Assembly (NCBI RefSeq): GCF_011602365.1
Contig: NZ_JAAONZ010000015.1
Coordinates: forward strand, 62,001 to 126,000
Direction: 5' to 3'
DNA from: Pseudomaricurvus hydrocarbonicus
GTDB taxonomy: Bacteria; Pseudomonadota; Gammaproteobacteria; Pseudomonadales; Cellvibrionaceae
Length of the DNA: 64,000 nucleotides
The notes under the pieces are model-generated. The model searched no databases and was not told where the DNA came from. It worked only from the letters and a program-made list of their open reading frames with translations. Shown piece by piece: positions 7,817 through 16,524 of this stretch. A program made the position numbers and the translations under genes. How positions within the stretch are numbered: position 1 is the stretch's first letter; every line of letters begins with the position of its first letter.

Positions 7817-8338
7817 GTGTCCGGCAAACTGAAACAAATTTCTGAAAATCGTTACCGCGAAACCTTTGGTCGTTTTTATGAAGAGTTCACCATTGGTCAT
7901 ATCTACGAACACCGTCCTGGTCGCACCATCACGGAAACCGATAACACCTGGTTTACTTTACTGACCATGAACACTCACCCGGCCCACTTTGATAAAGAGT
8001 ACGCCAAAGGCACCGAATTTGGACAGCCGCTGGTCTGCAGTCCGTTCACTGTGGCGTTGATGGTGGGCATGAGTGTCACTGACGTATCTCAAAAAGCCAT
8101 CGCCAACCTGGGGTGGGACGATATTCGCATGACGCACCCGCTGTTTGTGGGCGATACCCTCTACGCCGAATCAGAAGTGCTGGACAAGCGTGAATCCAAT
8201 TCTCGACCCAGTCAAGGTATCGTCACCGTCAAGACCCGTGGCTATAACCAGAATGGTGATCTGGTGTGTTCTTTCGTTCGCAAAGTTCTGGTGTGGAAAG
8301 AAGGCTGTGAAAGCGTAGAAGATCGCGTGAACTATTAA
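7817..8338 (+). CDS. MaoC-like (R)-specific enoyl-CoA hydratase
   Basis: A 173-residue single hot-dog domain protein. RPGRTITETDNTWFTLLTMN with downstream THPAHFD carries the Asp/Asn and His positions of (R)-hydratases, and LVCSPFTVALMVGMS and DTLYAESEVLDKRES are typical of mesaconyl-CoA or itaconyl-CoA hydratase-like members. The start is GTG at 7817 with AGGAG seven bases upstream. It probably adds water to an unsaturated dicarboxylyl-CoA next to the CitE-like lyase. It lies between the lyase and the acyl-CoA dehydrogenase in one operon. Confidence 0.85.
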   Translation: MSGKLKQISENRYRETFGRFYEEFTIGHIYEHRPGRTITETDNTWFTLLTMNTHPAHFDKEYAKGTEFGQPLVCSPFTVALMVGMSVTDVSQKAIANLGWDDIRMTHPLFVGDTLYAESEVLDKRESNSRPSQGIVTVKTRGYNQNGDLVCSFVRKVLVWKEGCESVEDRVNY

Positions 8339-8365
8339 ACAACAGACGATTACAGAGGTTGACCC

Positions 8366-9535
8366 ATGAGTTGGAGCGACGACGACATTCGCGCGATTCT
8401 CGACACTATTGATAAATTTGTCGAGCAGGACATTAAACCCATTGCCCGTGACCATGATTTGGCAGACAGCTATCCACACGAGTTGGTGGAGAAAATGAAG
8501 GAGCTGGGACTGTTTGGTGCCACTATTGGTGAGGCTTACGGCGGTCTGAGTCTATCGGCAACGGTCTATTCGACTATTGTGCAAAAAATTGCAGCCGTCT
8601 GGATGGCTCCGTCCGGCATCTTCAACTCCCATTTGATTATGGCGTCTGCCATTGAGCGGGTGGGTACGGATGCGCAAAAGCAGGCATTTTTGCCACGTAT
8701 GGCCACAGGTGAGTTACGCGGCGGGATTGCCTTGACGGAACCCAATGCCGGTACTGATCTGCAGGCTATTCGTACGACCGCCAAACGCGATGGTGACGAC
8801 TATATTCTCAATGGTACCAAAACCTGGATTACCAATTCCATGCACGGTGGCGGCTTGGCGGTGTTGGCAAAAACCGATCCCCATGCCGAGCCACGTCACA
8901 AGGGCATGAGCATGTTCATTGTGGAAACCAAGGATGAACAGGGCCGAGTGAAGCCGGGTATTCTGATCAACAAGATCAAGAAAACCTGCTACCGCGCTAT
9001 TGATACCTGTGAGGTGGTGTTTGAAGACTTCCGGGTTCCGGCGGCCAACCTGGTGGGTCTGGAAGAGGGCCGTGGTTTTCAAACCGCTGTCGGCGGTCTG
9101 GAACTGGGTCGCATCAATGTGGCGGCGCGCGGTGCCGGTATTGCCCAGGGGGCGTTGGATCTGTGTGTGCGTTACGCCCAGGAGCGCGAGAGCATGGGCA
9201 AACCCATTTGTGAGCATCAGGCGATTCAACTGAAACTCGGAGAAATGGCTACCAAGGTGGAGGCCTCCAAACTGCTGATCAAGCAGGCGGCAGAGATGTA
9301 CGACACGGGTCAACGCTGCGATATGGAAGCGGGTATGGCGAAGTATTTCGCCAGTGAGACTGGTGTCTATTGCGCTTCTGAGGGCATGCGTATCTTTGGC
9401 GGCTACAGCATGTCGGTTGAATATGAAATTGAACGATATTATCGCGATGCCATGCTGATGTGCATTGGTGAAGGCACCAATGAAATGCAGCGTATTATCA
9501 TTTCCAAGCAACTGATCGAAAAAAACCGAATTTAA
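8366..9535 (+). CDS. Acyl-CoA dehydrogenase
   Basis: A 389-residue flavoprotein with the three-domain acyl-CoA dehydrogenase pattern. GGIALTEPNAGTDLQ is the FAD/substrate loop near residue 118, followed by NGTKTWITN and the C-terminal IGEGTNEMQRIII, whose Glu matches the catalytic base of short/medium-chain members. It would oxidise an acyl-CoA to the 2-enoyl-CoA and pass electrons to ETF. In this operon it could process the acyl-CoA (for example butyryl-, propionyl-side or glutaryl-type) released by the lyase. It is the last gene before an intrinsic terminator. Confidence 0.9.
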   Translation: MSWSDDDIRAILDTIDKFVEQDIKPIARDHDLADSYPHELVEKMKELGLFGATIGEAYGGLSLSATVYSTIVQKIAAVWMAPSGIFNSHLIMASAIERVGTDAQKQAFLPRMATGELRGGIALTEPNAGTDLQAIRTTAKRDGDDYILNGTKTWITNSMHGGGLAVLAKTDPHAEPRHKGMSMFIVETKDEQGRVKPGILINKIKKTCYRAIDTCEVVFEDFRVPAANLVGLEEGRGFQTAVGGLELGRINVAARGAGIAQGALDLCVRYAQERESMGKPICEHQAIQLKLGEMATKVEASKLLIKQAAEMYDTGQRCDMEAGMAKYFASETGVYCASEGMRIFGGYSMSVEYEIERYYRDAMLMCIGEGTNEMQRIIISKQLIEKNRI

Positions 9536-9548
9536 GTTTTCTTTGTAC

Positions 9549-9577
9549 CCCGCTGACGTCAGTCAGTGGGTCTTTTT
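9549..9577 (+). terminator. Intrinsic terminator after the imidase operon
   Basis: A nine-pair stem CCCGCTGAC/GTCAGTGGG (one G-U) with loop GTCA is followed by TCTTTTT. It lies 13 bases after the acyl-CoA dehydrogenase stop and before the CoA-transferase at 9624, separating or attenuating the two halves of the lower pathway. Confidence 0.8.
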
Positions 9578-9623
9578 ATGACATTCCCGATGCCTTCAAC
9601 GGCAAGTTGTATAGGACATTTTC

Positions 9624-10778
9624 ATGAATCAATTACCATTGCAGGGTGTAAGGATTCTGTCTGTTGAGCAGTATGGTGCCGGACCCTTTGGCTCCATGTA
9701 TCTGGCCGATCTGGGTGCTGAAGTCATTAAAATCGAAAACCCGGACATAGGCGGTGATATCTCACGCCAGACTGGCCCTTACTTTCTGGGTGAAGGCGAC
9801 AGTCATTTTTTTCAGACCTTTAATCGCAATAAAAAAAGTCTTGCCTTGAACCTGAAGGTGCCGCACGACCGCAAGATATTTGAAGATCTGGTGAAAGACG
9901 CTGATGCTGTCATGAACAACCTGCGCGGTGATCAACCGGCCAAGTTGGGCATTGATTACGATAGCCTTAAAGCGCTAAATCCGAAAATTGTGTGTGCCCA
10001 TTTATCGGCCTATGGTCGCGATAACGACCGCGCCGATTGGCCGGGGTATGATTACCTTATGCAAGCCGAAGCCGGCTTTATGGCGCTCACCGGTGAGCCG
10101 GATGCGCCACCGGCGCGGTTTGGCTTGTCCATGGTCGATTTCATGACCGGAGTCACGACCTCCATGGGGTTGCTGGCGGCGCTGCTCGGCGCCGGCCGCA
10201 CCGGCATCGGTTGTGACGTGGATGTCAGTCTGTTTGACGTGGCGTTGCAGCAACTGACCTACCCGGCAACCTGGTTTTTGAACGAGGGTCACATCACCGA
10301 ACGCATGCCGCGTTCAGCACATCCATCCACAGTACCCTGCCAGTTGTATACCACGGCTGACGGCTGGTTGTTTGTCATGGCCATGACTCCCAAGTTCTGG
10401 ATTCATTTGATTGAAGGCTTGTCATGTTCGGAATTGGCGCAAGACCCACGCTTTATCGATGCCAGGGCGCGACGGGAAAACCGGGAAGAACTCACTGAAA
10501 TTCTGGACGCAATCTTTGTGCAACAGTCGACGGCTCACTGGCTGGCGTTGTTCAAGGGACGGGTGCCCATGGCACCGGTTTACCAGTTGGATCAGGCGTT
10601 AAACAATCCCTATTTGCAGCAAGTCGGTATGATTCAGAGCCTGCCTCATGACCAGCAGACCGATTTCAAAGTCTTGTCGAACCCGATCAAAATCAACGGC
10701 GACAGATTGCCGGGACGGGGATGCTCGGCGCTTGGCGCAGACAATCAATCCCTGATTGACGAACTCAAACCGGCTTGA
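9624..10778 (+). CDS. Class III (CaiB/BaiF) CoA-transferase 1
   Basis: A 384-residue member of the formyl-CoA transferase family: ILSVEQYGAGPFGSMYLADLGAEVIKIE at the N-terminus (positions 11-38), FNRNKKSLALNLK, and the catalytic aspartate at about residue 172 in SMVDFMTG. These enzymes move CoA from one acid to another via aspartyl-CoA. First gene after the terminator and 10 bases before a second CoA-transferase; with the LeuCD-like pair downstream it probably activates a substituted malate or related dicarboxylate. The exact acid cannot be read. Confidence 0.88.
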   Translation: MNQLPLQGVRILSVEQYGAGPFGSMYLADLGAEVIKIENPDIGGDISRQTGPYFLGEGDSHFFQTFNRNKKSLALNLKVPHDRKIFEDLVKDADAVMNNLRGDQPAKLGIDYDSLKALNPKIVCAHLSAYGRDNDRADWPGYDYLMQAEAGFMALTGEPDAPPARFGLSMVDFMTGVTTSMGLLAALLGAGRTGIGCDVDVSLFDVALQQLTYPATWFLNEGHITERMPRSAHPSTVPCQLYTTADGWLFVMAMTPKFWIHLIEGLSCSELAQDPRFIDARARRENREELTEILDAIFVQQSTAHWLALFKGRVPMAPVYQLDQALNNPYLQQVGMIQSLPHDQQTDFKVLSNPIKINGDRLPGRGCSALGADNQSLIDELKPA

Positions 10779-10788
10779 GGATCAGCGT

Positions 10789-11961
10789 ATGAAACTTGAA
10801 GGTATCAAGGTTATCGATCTGTCACTTTTTTTGCCGGGTCCGCATTTATCAATGATGATGGCGGATCATGGCGCCGAGGTGATCAAGGTTGAGCCCCCCG
10901 CGGGTGAACCGGTTCGTCAGGTGGGATTGTCCAAGGATGGTGAGACGGTTTGGTTTCGCAATACTCACCGTAACAAGCAAAGCCTGTGTCTCAACCTGAA
11001 GCTTCCAGAAGCCCGCGATGTGCTGTTGAAACTCTGTGCCGAAGCCGACATTTTTATTGAGGCGTTTCGCCCCGGAGCGGTGGAGCGTATGGGGTTGGAT
11101 TATGACACCTTGAAGGCGATTAATCCGGGCCTTATCTATTGCTCGATCTCGGCCTATGGCCAGACGGGCAGTAAACGTTTGTTGCCAGCGCATGATCTCA
11201 GTATTCAGGCGGATTCAGGCACCGTCTCTATAAATGAAGGCGCCGACGGCCAGCCGGCTATGCCGGGCATGCCGGTGGCCGATATGGCCGGCTCCCTGAT
11301 GGCCTTGAGCGGGATTCTGATGGCTCTCTATCGGCGCACGCAAACGGGGGAAGGGGATTACCTGGATATTTCCATGCAGGACAGCCTGGTGGCCTGGTTG
11401 CCCAATGTCATGGGACCGGTATTCGCTGAACAGCGCTCACCGGTAGTGAAACACGAGCGCTCCTGGGGGGGCGCTGCACTGTACGGTATTTACCGGACTG
11501 CCGATGATCAGTTTCTGAGTCTGGGGGGCAGTGAAGTGAAGTTTGCCGTCAACCTGTTAACGGCACTTGATCGGGCCGACCTGGCCGAGTTGTGCAAGCA
11601 GCCGCCGGGCCCGGTTCAGGATCCGGTCAAGGATTTCCTGCGGCAGACGTTTGCCAGCCAGACTCTGGCTTATTGGACCGACTGGCTGCAGCCCGTTGAT
11701 GTGTGCTGGGCGCCGGTCCGCAGTCTGCATGAAGCGATTCATGAACCTCATCTGGTTGAACGAGAAATGCTGGTTGTCGATGAGCGCGGCAATGAGCACC
11801 TTGGAATCCCCATCAAATTTCTACAGGAACCCGGGCAACTGCAGTTTAATTTGCCTCAGTTGGGCCAGCATAATCGTGAAATTCTGATGCAACTGGGTTA
11901 CAGCGATGGCCACATTGACCGCTTGATGGCCGCCAAGGCGGTCAGTGAGACGGTGTCATAA
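10789..11961 (+). CDS. Class III (CaiB/BaiF) CoA-transferase 2
   Basis: A 390-residue formyl-CoA transferase family protein. VIDLSLFLPGPHLSMMMADH opens the fold, NTHRNKQSLCLNLK follows, and the catalytic Asp is at about residue 165 in MPVADMAG. It is only about as similar to CoA-transferase 1 as family members generally are, so the two probably act on different acids or form a heteromer; both options occur in the family. The ATG at 10789 is preferred over an upstream in-frame ATG that overlaps the previous gene. Spacing to the LeuC-like gene is 17 bases. Confidence 0.88.
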   Translation: MKLEGIKVIDLSLFLPGPHLSMMMADHGAEVIKVEPPAGEPVRQVGLSKDGETVWFRNTHRNKQSLCLNLKLPEARDVLLKLCAEADIFIEAFRPGAVERMGLDYDTLKAINPGLIYCSISAYGQTGSKRLLPAHDLSIQADSGTVSINEGADGQPAMPGMPVADMAGSLMALSGILMALYRRTQTGEGDYLDISMQDSLVAWLPNVMGPVFAEQRSPVVKHERSWGGAALYGIYRTADDQFLSLGGSEVKFAVNLLTALDRADLAELCKQPPGPVQDPVKDFLRQTFASQTLAYWTDWLQPVDVCWAPVRSLHEAIHEPHLVEREMLVVDERGNEHLGIPIKFLQEPGQLQFNLPQLGQHNREILMQLGYSDGHIDRLMAAKAVSETVS

Positions 11962-11978
11962 GCTATAAGGAAAAGGCA

Positions 11979-13406
11979 TTGGCGGAGCAGCCTATGAGTC
12001 AAACTCTTTTTGAAAAACTCTGGCAACGTCATCTGGTCAGTGAACTGGATGGTGATACTGGATTACTCTACATCGATCGGGTATTTCTGCATGAACGCAC
12101 CGGCTCTATTGCTTTAAAGAGTCTGGAAAGTGACGGTCGTCAAGTCAAAAGACCGGATCAGGTGTTTTGTGCCATGGACCACATCGTCGATACACTGCCT
12201 GGTCGCAATGACGAGACGCTCGTTCCGAGCGGTAAGAATTTCATCCAGACCACGCGTCAGGCGGCCCACGCGGCTGAGATCCAGTTGTTTGATATTGACG
12301 ACCCGCGTCAGGGCATTGTGCATGTGGTGTCCCCGGAGCAAGGAATCGTTCAACCGGGATTGACTCTGGTCTGCCCGGACAGTCACACCTGCTCCCAAGG
12401 GGCATTGGGCGCTCTGGCTTGGGGCATTGGGTCCAGTGAAGCGGAGCATGCCCTGGCCACCAAGACGCTGCGGGTTAACAAACCCAAAACCATGCGCGTT
12501 CGGTTCGACGGCAAGCTGGCCGACGGTGTCACGGCCAAGGATATGATCTTGCATTTGATTGGTAGCTACGGTGCTGCAGGAGGCAGTGGTTACGTGATCG
12601 AGTTCGCGGGAGCAGTGATTACCGAGCTCGACATTGAAGCGCGTCTGACGTTGTGCAATATGGCCGTTGAATTCTCTGCATTTACCGGGCTAATTGCGCC
12701 GGATAGCAAAACCTTTGCCTACCTTCAGGGACGACCTTATGTTCCGGCCGGTGAGGCCTGGGGGCAAGCTGTTGCCGATTGGCAAACGCTGTACAGTGAT
12801 GAGCAGGCCGAGTTTGATCGTGAGATTGTGGTCGATTGCACGGAAATTGCCCCCACCGTTACCTGGGGGACGAGTCCTGAGCATGCGCTGGCCATTACCG
12901 CCAGCGTGCCTGATCCTGGCGGCGAAGCGGATGTTCATCGAAGCCAGGCGATGACAAAAGCATTGACCTACATGGGATTAAAACCGGGAGATAAACTGAC
13001 AGAGTTGGCCATTACCGGTGCCTTTATTGGTTCGTGTACCAACAGCCGCATCAGTGATTTGAGAGTCGCCGCCAACATTTTAAAAGGCCGGCAAGTGGCC
13101 GAGGGCGTAACAGCCATTTGTGTCCCCGGGTCGAGCCTGGTCAAGCGACAGGCTGAAGCCGAAGGTCTGGATAGTGTCTTTAAAGCAGCGGGTTTTGAAT
13201 GGCGAGAATCGGGTTGCTCCATGTGTTTTTTTGCCGGTGGCGAAAGTTTCGGGTATCGAGAGCGTGTGGTGACGAGTACCAACAGGAATTTTGAGAGTCG
13301 GCAGGGCCCTGAAACCCGTTCACATCTGGCCAGTCCTGCTACCGTTGCTGCTTCTGCGGTCTTAGGTCGGCTGGCCGATGTGCGTGAATTGGAGAAGCGT
13401 ATATGA
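11979..13406 (+). CDS. Aconitase-family hydro-lyase large subunit (LeuC-like)
   Basis: A 475-residue LeuC-type protein. The [4Fe-4S] cysteines are visible in GSCTNSRISDLR and in SGCSMCFFAGGESF, followed by TSTNRNFESRQG. The last segment differs from housekeeping LeuC, where CSMCLAMN is usual, pointing to another substrate. Relatives include citraconate/methylmalate and 2,3-dimethylmalate dehydratases. No leuA or leuB is adjacent, and CoA-transferases precede it, so hydration of a dialkylmaleate to a dialkylmalate is proposed (inference). The start could be TTG at 11979 (AGGA seven bases upstream) or ATG at 11994, which matches the usual LeuC N-terminus. Confidence 0.8.
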   Translation: MAEQPMSQTLFEKLWQRHLVSELDGDTGLLYIDRVFLHERTGSIALKSLESDGRQVKRPDQVFCAMDHIVDTLPGRNDETLVPSGKNFIQTTRQAAHAAEIQLFDIDDPRQGIVHVVSPEQGIVQPGLTLVCPDSHTCSQGALGALAWGIGSSEAEHALATKTLRVNKPKTMRVRFDGKLADGVTAKDMILHLIGSYGAAGGSGYVIEFAGAVITELDIEARLTLCNMAVEFSAFTGLIAPDSKTFAYLQGRPYVPAGEAWGQAVADWQTLYSDEQAEFDREIVVDCTEIAPTVTWGTSPEHALAITASVPDPGGEADVHRSQAMTKALTYMGLKPGDKLTELAITGAFIGSCTNSRISDLRVAANILKGRQVAEGVTAICVPGSSLVKRQAEAEGLDSVFKAAGFEWRESGCSMCFFAGGESFGYRERVVTSTNRNFESRQGPETRSHLASPATVAASAVLGRLADVRELEKRI

Positions 13407-14020
13407 AAACTTTCACCCAACATCAAGGCGTCGCCGCACCGCTGATCCGCAATAATGTCGATACCGATGCGATTATCCCTTCCAGAGAGATGAAACTGGT
13501 TTCCAAGCAAGGTCTCGGTGAAGGGTTGTTTGCCGGCTGGCGCTATTTGAACCCGGCCGAGCGGCAGGTCAATCCAGAGTTTGTTCTCAACCAGGCGGCG
13601 TATCAGAACACCAGTATTCTGCTGTCGGGTATGAACTTTGGTTGCGGCTCATCCAGAGAACACGCGGTGTGGGCTTTAAAGGAATTTGGTATTCAGGCGG
13701 TGATTGCTGCGTCATTTGGCACCATCTTTTATAACAACTGTACTCGCAATGGCATATTGCCCATTGTCTTGCCTGAGCAGGCAATAGATCAACTGATGAA
13801 GGATTGCTCTGATGATCCTCAAATCAACCAGATTAATATTGACCTGCCTGGCCAGCAAGTGCTGTCGCCTTCAGGTGCTCACTGGCATTTCGACATTGAA
13901 GCTGCCCCAAAAGAAATGTTGGTAGAGGGATTGGACCCTATCGCTTTGACCTTGAAGCAGGCCGATCGCATCGAGAAGTTTGAAGAGCGTTACCAGCAGC
14001 AATTTCCCTGGCTGCAATAA
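13403..14020 (+). CDS. Aconitase-family hydro-lyase small subunit (LeuD-like)
   Basis: A 205-residue swivel-domain subunit: NNVDTDAIIPSREM near the N-terminus, MNFGCGSSREHAVWAL in the middle, and ASFGTIFYNNCTRNGILPI. It overlaps the LeuC-like stop by four bases (ATGA), implying translational coupling and a 1:1 complex. Substrate choice in this family lies partly in the small subunit; here the loop after DTDAIIPS (REMKLVSKQG) differs from E. coli LeuD. It completes the hydro-lyase proposed to act on maleate-type diacids from the imidase and amidohydrolase. Confidence 0.85.
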   Translation: MKTFTQHQGVAAPLIRNNVDTDAIIPSREMKLVSKQGLGEGLFAGWRYLNPAERQVNPEFVLNQAAYQNTSILLSGMNFGCGSSREHAVWALKEFGIQAVIAASFGTIFYNNCTRNGILPIVLPEQAIDQLMKDCSDDPQINQINIDLPGQQVLSPSGAHWHFDIEAAPKEMLVEGLDPIALTLKQADRIEKFEERYQQQFPWLQ

Positions 14021-14038
14021 GCGGCGAGCGCGAACGAT

Positions 14039-14061
14039 AAAAAAAGGGGCCTTAAGGCCCC
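14039..14061 (-). terminator. Intrinsic terminator for the minus-strand CoA-transferase
   Basis: The perfect hairpin GGGGCCTTAAGGCCCC (14046-14061) is preceded on the given strand by seven A, so on the minus strand it is followed by seven T. It ends the transcript of the gene at 14105-15292 and lies between convergent genes. Confidence 0.8.
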
Positions 14062-14104
14062 GAACGAGAGAACGTATTGCTACGTGATAGTGGCTATCAC
14101 CGAA

Positions 14105-15292
14105 TTAAAAAGATTTAATAATTTGCTTTTCCAGCAGTTGCTCAATCTGTTGATCATCCAGACCCAACTGCCGCAGGGTAGTTTTTGAATCTTCGCCTTC
14201 TTGTGGAAGATCGTGATGCAAGCCGGGGCGAACACCGCTCAATTCCAATGGCAGCGCCGGCAGTTTGGTTTTACTGCCATCTACCAGGGTAATATCCAGC
14301 AAGCCTCCGGCATTCAGGTGAGGGTCTTCAAACAGATCGGCGGGCTTGTTGATTGGCGCAAATGGAACACCGGCACGGTCCAGTCGTTGCATCAGAGTTT
14401 GTTTATCGAGAGATCTAAACAGCTCATTAACAACAGGAAGAATTCTCTCGCGCTGTTGAACGCGATCGTTGTTTTTGTCCAGGCTTTCATCATTAAGAAA
14501 CGCGATGAGTTCAAACTCTTCACAGAATTTTTTCCAGAGCGTGTCGCTGACAACACCGACAAATACCCGCTCATCGTCCTTGCAGTAAAAGATGTCGTAC
14601 ACGGACCAGGCGCTGCGACGAATGGACATGGGAGGTGGCTCTTCACCCGATACCGCTTGCTGGGCCATGTGCTGACCCACCATAAACGCCGTCGTTTCGT
14701 ACAGTGAGCTGGTTACATGCTTGCCTCTGCCGGTGAGGTGACGCTCATGGACGGCAGCCAGCACACCAATCACACCAAACATGCCGCCAGCGATATCAAC
14801 CACCGAAGAACCGGCTCGCATGGGGCGATCAGGAAGACCGGTCATATAGGCCAGGCCGCCCATCATCTGTGTGACTTCGTCCAGTGCAGTGCGGTGTTGA
14901 TAAGGGCCTTTTAAAAAACCTTTCAGGGAGCAGTAGATCAGGCGGGGATTAAGAGCCTGCATGTCAGCGGGCCCAAAACCGAGTTTGTCCATGGCGCCAG
15001 GGCGAAAATTTTCGATGAGGATATCCGCCTCGGCAATCAGTTTAAGGGTTATGGCTTTACCTTCATCAGACTTCAGGTCAATGCACAAACTTTTCTTGTT
15101 GCGATTGTACATGGGGAAATAGCCGGCACCGGAACCCTTGAGGCGACGGGTATTATCCCCCCCAAGCGGCTCAATTTTGGTGACATCGGCGCCTAAATCG
15201 GCAAGTACCACTCCGGTGGTGGGACCCATCACCATATGAGTAAATTCGACAACCTTTAAGTCTTGCAGGGGGAGTTGTGGTTTTTCAGTCAT
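14105..15292 (-). CDS. Class III (CaiB/BaiF) CoA-transferase 3
   Basis: A 395-residue CoA-transferase: VVEFTHMVMGPTTGVVLADL, NRNKKSLCIDLK, RAGSSVVDIAGG with catalytic Asp near residue 166, and a C-terminal PINKPADLFEDPHL. It resembles mesaconate/succinate/HMG-type CoA-transferases more than the other two (impression, not computed). It is divergent from the HMG-CoA-lyase-like gene; the shared 194-base gap holds a TGATAT-type operator-like element, suggesting coordinated control with the lower pathway. Start at 15292 with AGGA upstream; the longer ORF lacks a ribosome site. Confidence 0.87.
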   Translation of the reverse strand: MTEKPQLPLQDLKVVEFTHMVMGPTTGVVLADLGADVTKIEPLGGDNTRRLKGSGAGYFPMYNRNKKSLCIDLKSDEGKAITLKLIAEADILIENFRPGAMDKLGFGPADMQALNPRLIYCSLKGFLKGPYQHRTALDEVTQMMGGLAYMTGLPDRPMRAGSSVVDIAGGMFGVIGVLAAVHERHLTGRGKHVTSSLYETTAFMVGQHMAQQAVSGEEPPPMSIRRSAWSVYDIFYCKDDERVFVGVVSDTLWKKFCEEFELIAFLNDESLDKNNDRVQQRERILPVVNELFRSLDKQTLMQRLDRAGVPFAPINKPADLFEDPHLNAGGLLDITLVDGSKTKLPALPLELSGVRPGLHHDLPQEGEDSKTTLRQLGLDDQQIEQLLEKQIIKSF

Positions 15293-15335
15293 GGACGAAT
15301 CCTGTTGCTCTTGTTGGGTGGCCTCAATTACAATG

Positions 15336-15358
15336 TCTATATGATATAACAATATACC
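15336..15358. promoter_or_regulatory. AT-rich operator-like element between divergent genes
   Basis: TCTATATGATATAACAATATACC; read on the minus strand it contains GGTATATTGTTATATC, close to GATATATTGACATATC of the operator at 4669-4690. It lies between CoA-transferase 3 and the HMG-CoA-lyase-like gene. The symmetry is imperfect, so this is a candidate only. Confidence 0.35.
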
Positions 15359-15486
15359 AAATAATCAATAGGCTGATCATGATCTCCTCGCATTGAGTAG
15401 CGGCGCAAGGCAGTCAGGATTGGCAATATGAACATTTCCAATGTCGCGCATCGGTTGATGACGTTGTCAGTAATCCAGAGGAACTT

Positions 15487-16431
15487 ATGTCGAAATTTGA
15501 TATTGAAATCAGTGAAGTCGGGCCACGTGACGGCCTGCAAAGCATTGCACCGATTATGACCACTGCAGATAAAAAGCGCTGGATCAAGGCGCTGGCGGAC
15601 AGTGGCATACCGGAAATTGAAGTGGGTTCTTTTGTGCCGGCCAAGGTGTTGCCACAGCTGGCGGATACTGCGGAAATTACCCAGTTTGCCAAAACCATTC
15701 CTGATCTCACAGTAGCCGTGCTGGTACCGAACCTGCGTGGTGCTGAAGGTGCGATAGCGGCCGGCGCTGATAAAATTACCATTCCCCTCTCAGTCAGTGA
15801 AACCCACAGTCTGAAAAACGTGCGCCGCACCCACGAGCAGATGCTGCAAGAGGTTCGGGAAATTCGGGCTTTAATCGATACCCTGCCCGTGGCGGAGCGC
15901 CCCAAGTTTGAGGGCGGCCTGTCGACGTGTTTTGGTTGTACGCTGGAAGGTAATGTGCCGGAAGACAAGGTGGTTCGCATTGCCGAGGCGCTGATGGAAG
16001 CGGGTTGTGATGAAGTGGGCTTATCCGATACCACCGGGTTTGGCAGCCCGCTTCAGGTCCGACGCCTGACACAAAAGGTATGGGACGCTGTGGGCAAGCA
16101 AAATCTCACGGGTATCCATTTGCACAATACCCGAGGCCAGGGGCTGGCCAATGCTCTCGCCGCGGTTGAAGTGGGGTTAACGACGGTGGATGCCTCGATG
16201 GGAGGCATCGGTGGCTGCCCGTTTGCACCGGGAGCCAGCGGCAATATTATTACCGAAGATCTGGTGTTCTTGCTGGAGTCCATGGGGCTCAAGACGGGCA
16301 TCAATTTTGAAAGAATGATGATTGCCCGCGAAATTCTGCAACAAGCTTTACCCGGCAACATTGAGTTGTACGGTTTCACGCCCGATGCTGGCTTGCCCAA
16401 GGGCTTCGCCATGGCCACGCCGCAATTCTAA
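15487..16431 (+). CDS. HMG-CoA lyase-like (DRE-TIM) enzyme
   Basis: A 314-residue TIM-barrel lyase: EVGPRDGLQS near residue 10, the metal site HLHNTRGQGLAN near 211 and the signature GGIGGCPFAPGASGN with the catalytic Cys at 244. HMG-CoA lyase cleaves 3-hydroxy-3-methylglutaryl-CoA to acetyl-CoA and acetoacetate; relatives cleave other tertiary 3-hydroxyacyl-CoAs. Among CoA-transferases and LeuCD-like genes, a branched hydroxy-dicarboxylyl-CoA made from a dialkylmalate is a plausible substrate (inference). Leucine catabolism is the obvious alternative, but the usual isovaleryl-CoA/MCC genes are absent here. Confidence 0.85.
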   Translation: MSKFDIEISEVGPRDGLQSIAPIMTTADKKRWIKALADSGIPEIEVGSFVPAKVLPQLADTAEITQFAKTIPDLTVAVLVPNLRGAEGAIAAGADKITIPLSVSETHSLKNVRRTHEQMLQEVREIRALIDTLPVAERPKFEGGLSTCFGCTLEGNVPEDKVVRIAEALMEAGCDEVGLSDTTGFGSPLQVRRLTQKVWDAVGKQNLTGIHLHNTRGQGLANALAAVEVGLTTVDASMGGIGGCPFAPGASGNIITEDLVFLLESMGLKTGINFERMMIAREILQQALPGNIELYGFTPDAGLPKGFAMATPQF

Positions 16432-16472
16432 AAAAAACGTCGTCACCCTGAAGAGCAGTCCGGCACTGACAC

Positions 16473-16500
16473 AAAAAAACCTCGACCTTTTGGGTCGAGG
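16473..16500 (-). terminator. Intrinsic terminator for the flavin-reductase transcript
   Basis: The eight-pair stem CCTCGACC/GGTCGAGG (16480-16500) is preceded by seven A on the given strand, giving a T-run on the minus strand. It lies 24 bases beyond the stop of the flavin reductase gene at 16525 and also faces the HMG-CoA-lyase-like gene. Confidence 0.8.
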
Positions 16501-16524
16501 CTTGGAGCTGAATCAAGATGAGAT

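Noticed and set aside
11979-14020. Housekeeping leucine biosynthesis (leuCD)
   Set aside because: No leuA or leuB nearby, CoA-transferases directly upstream, and the segment after the last cysteines differs from ordinary LeuC. A genome-wide count of leuCD would decide.
15454-15469. TTGATGACGTTGTCAG as an FNR-like box
   Set aside because: The spacer is two bases too long and the second arm is mismatched.
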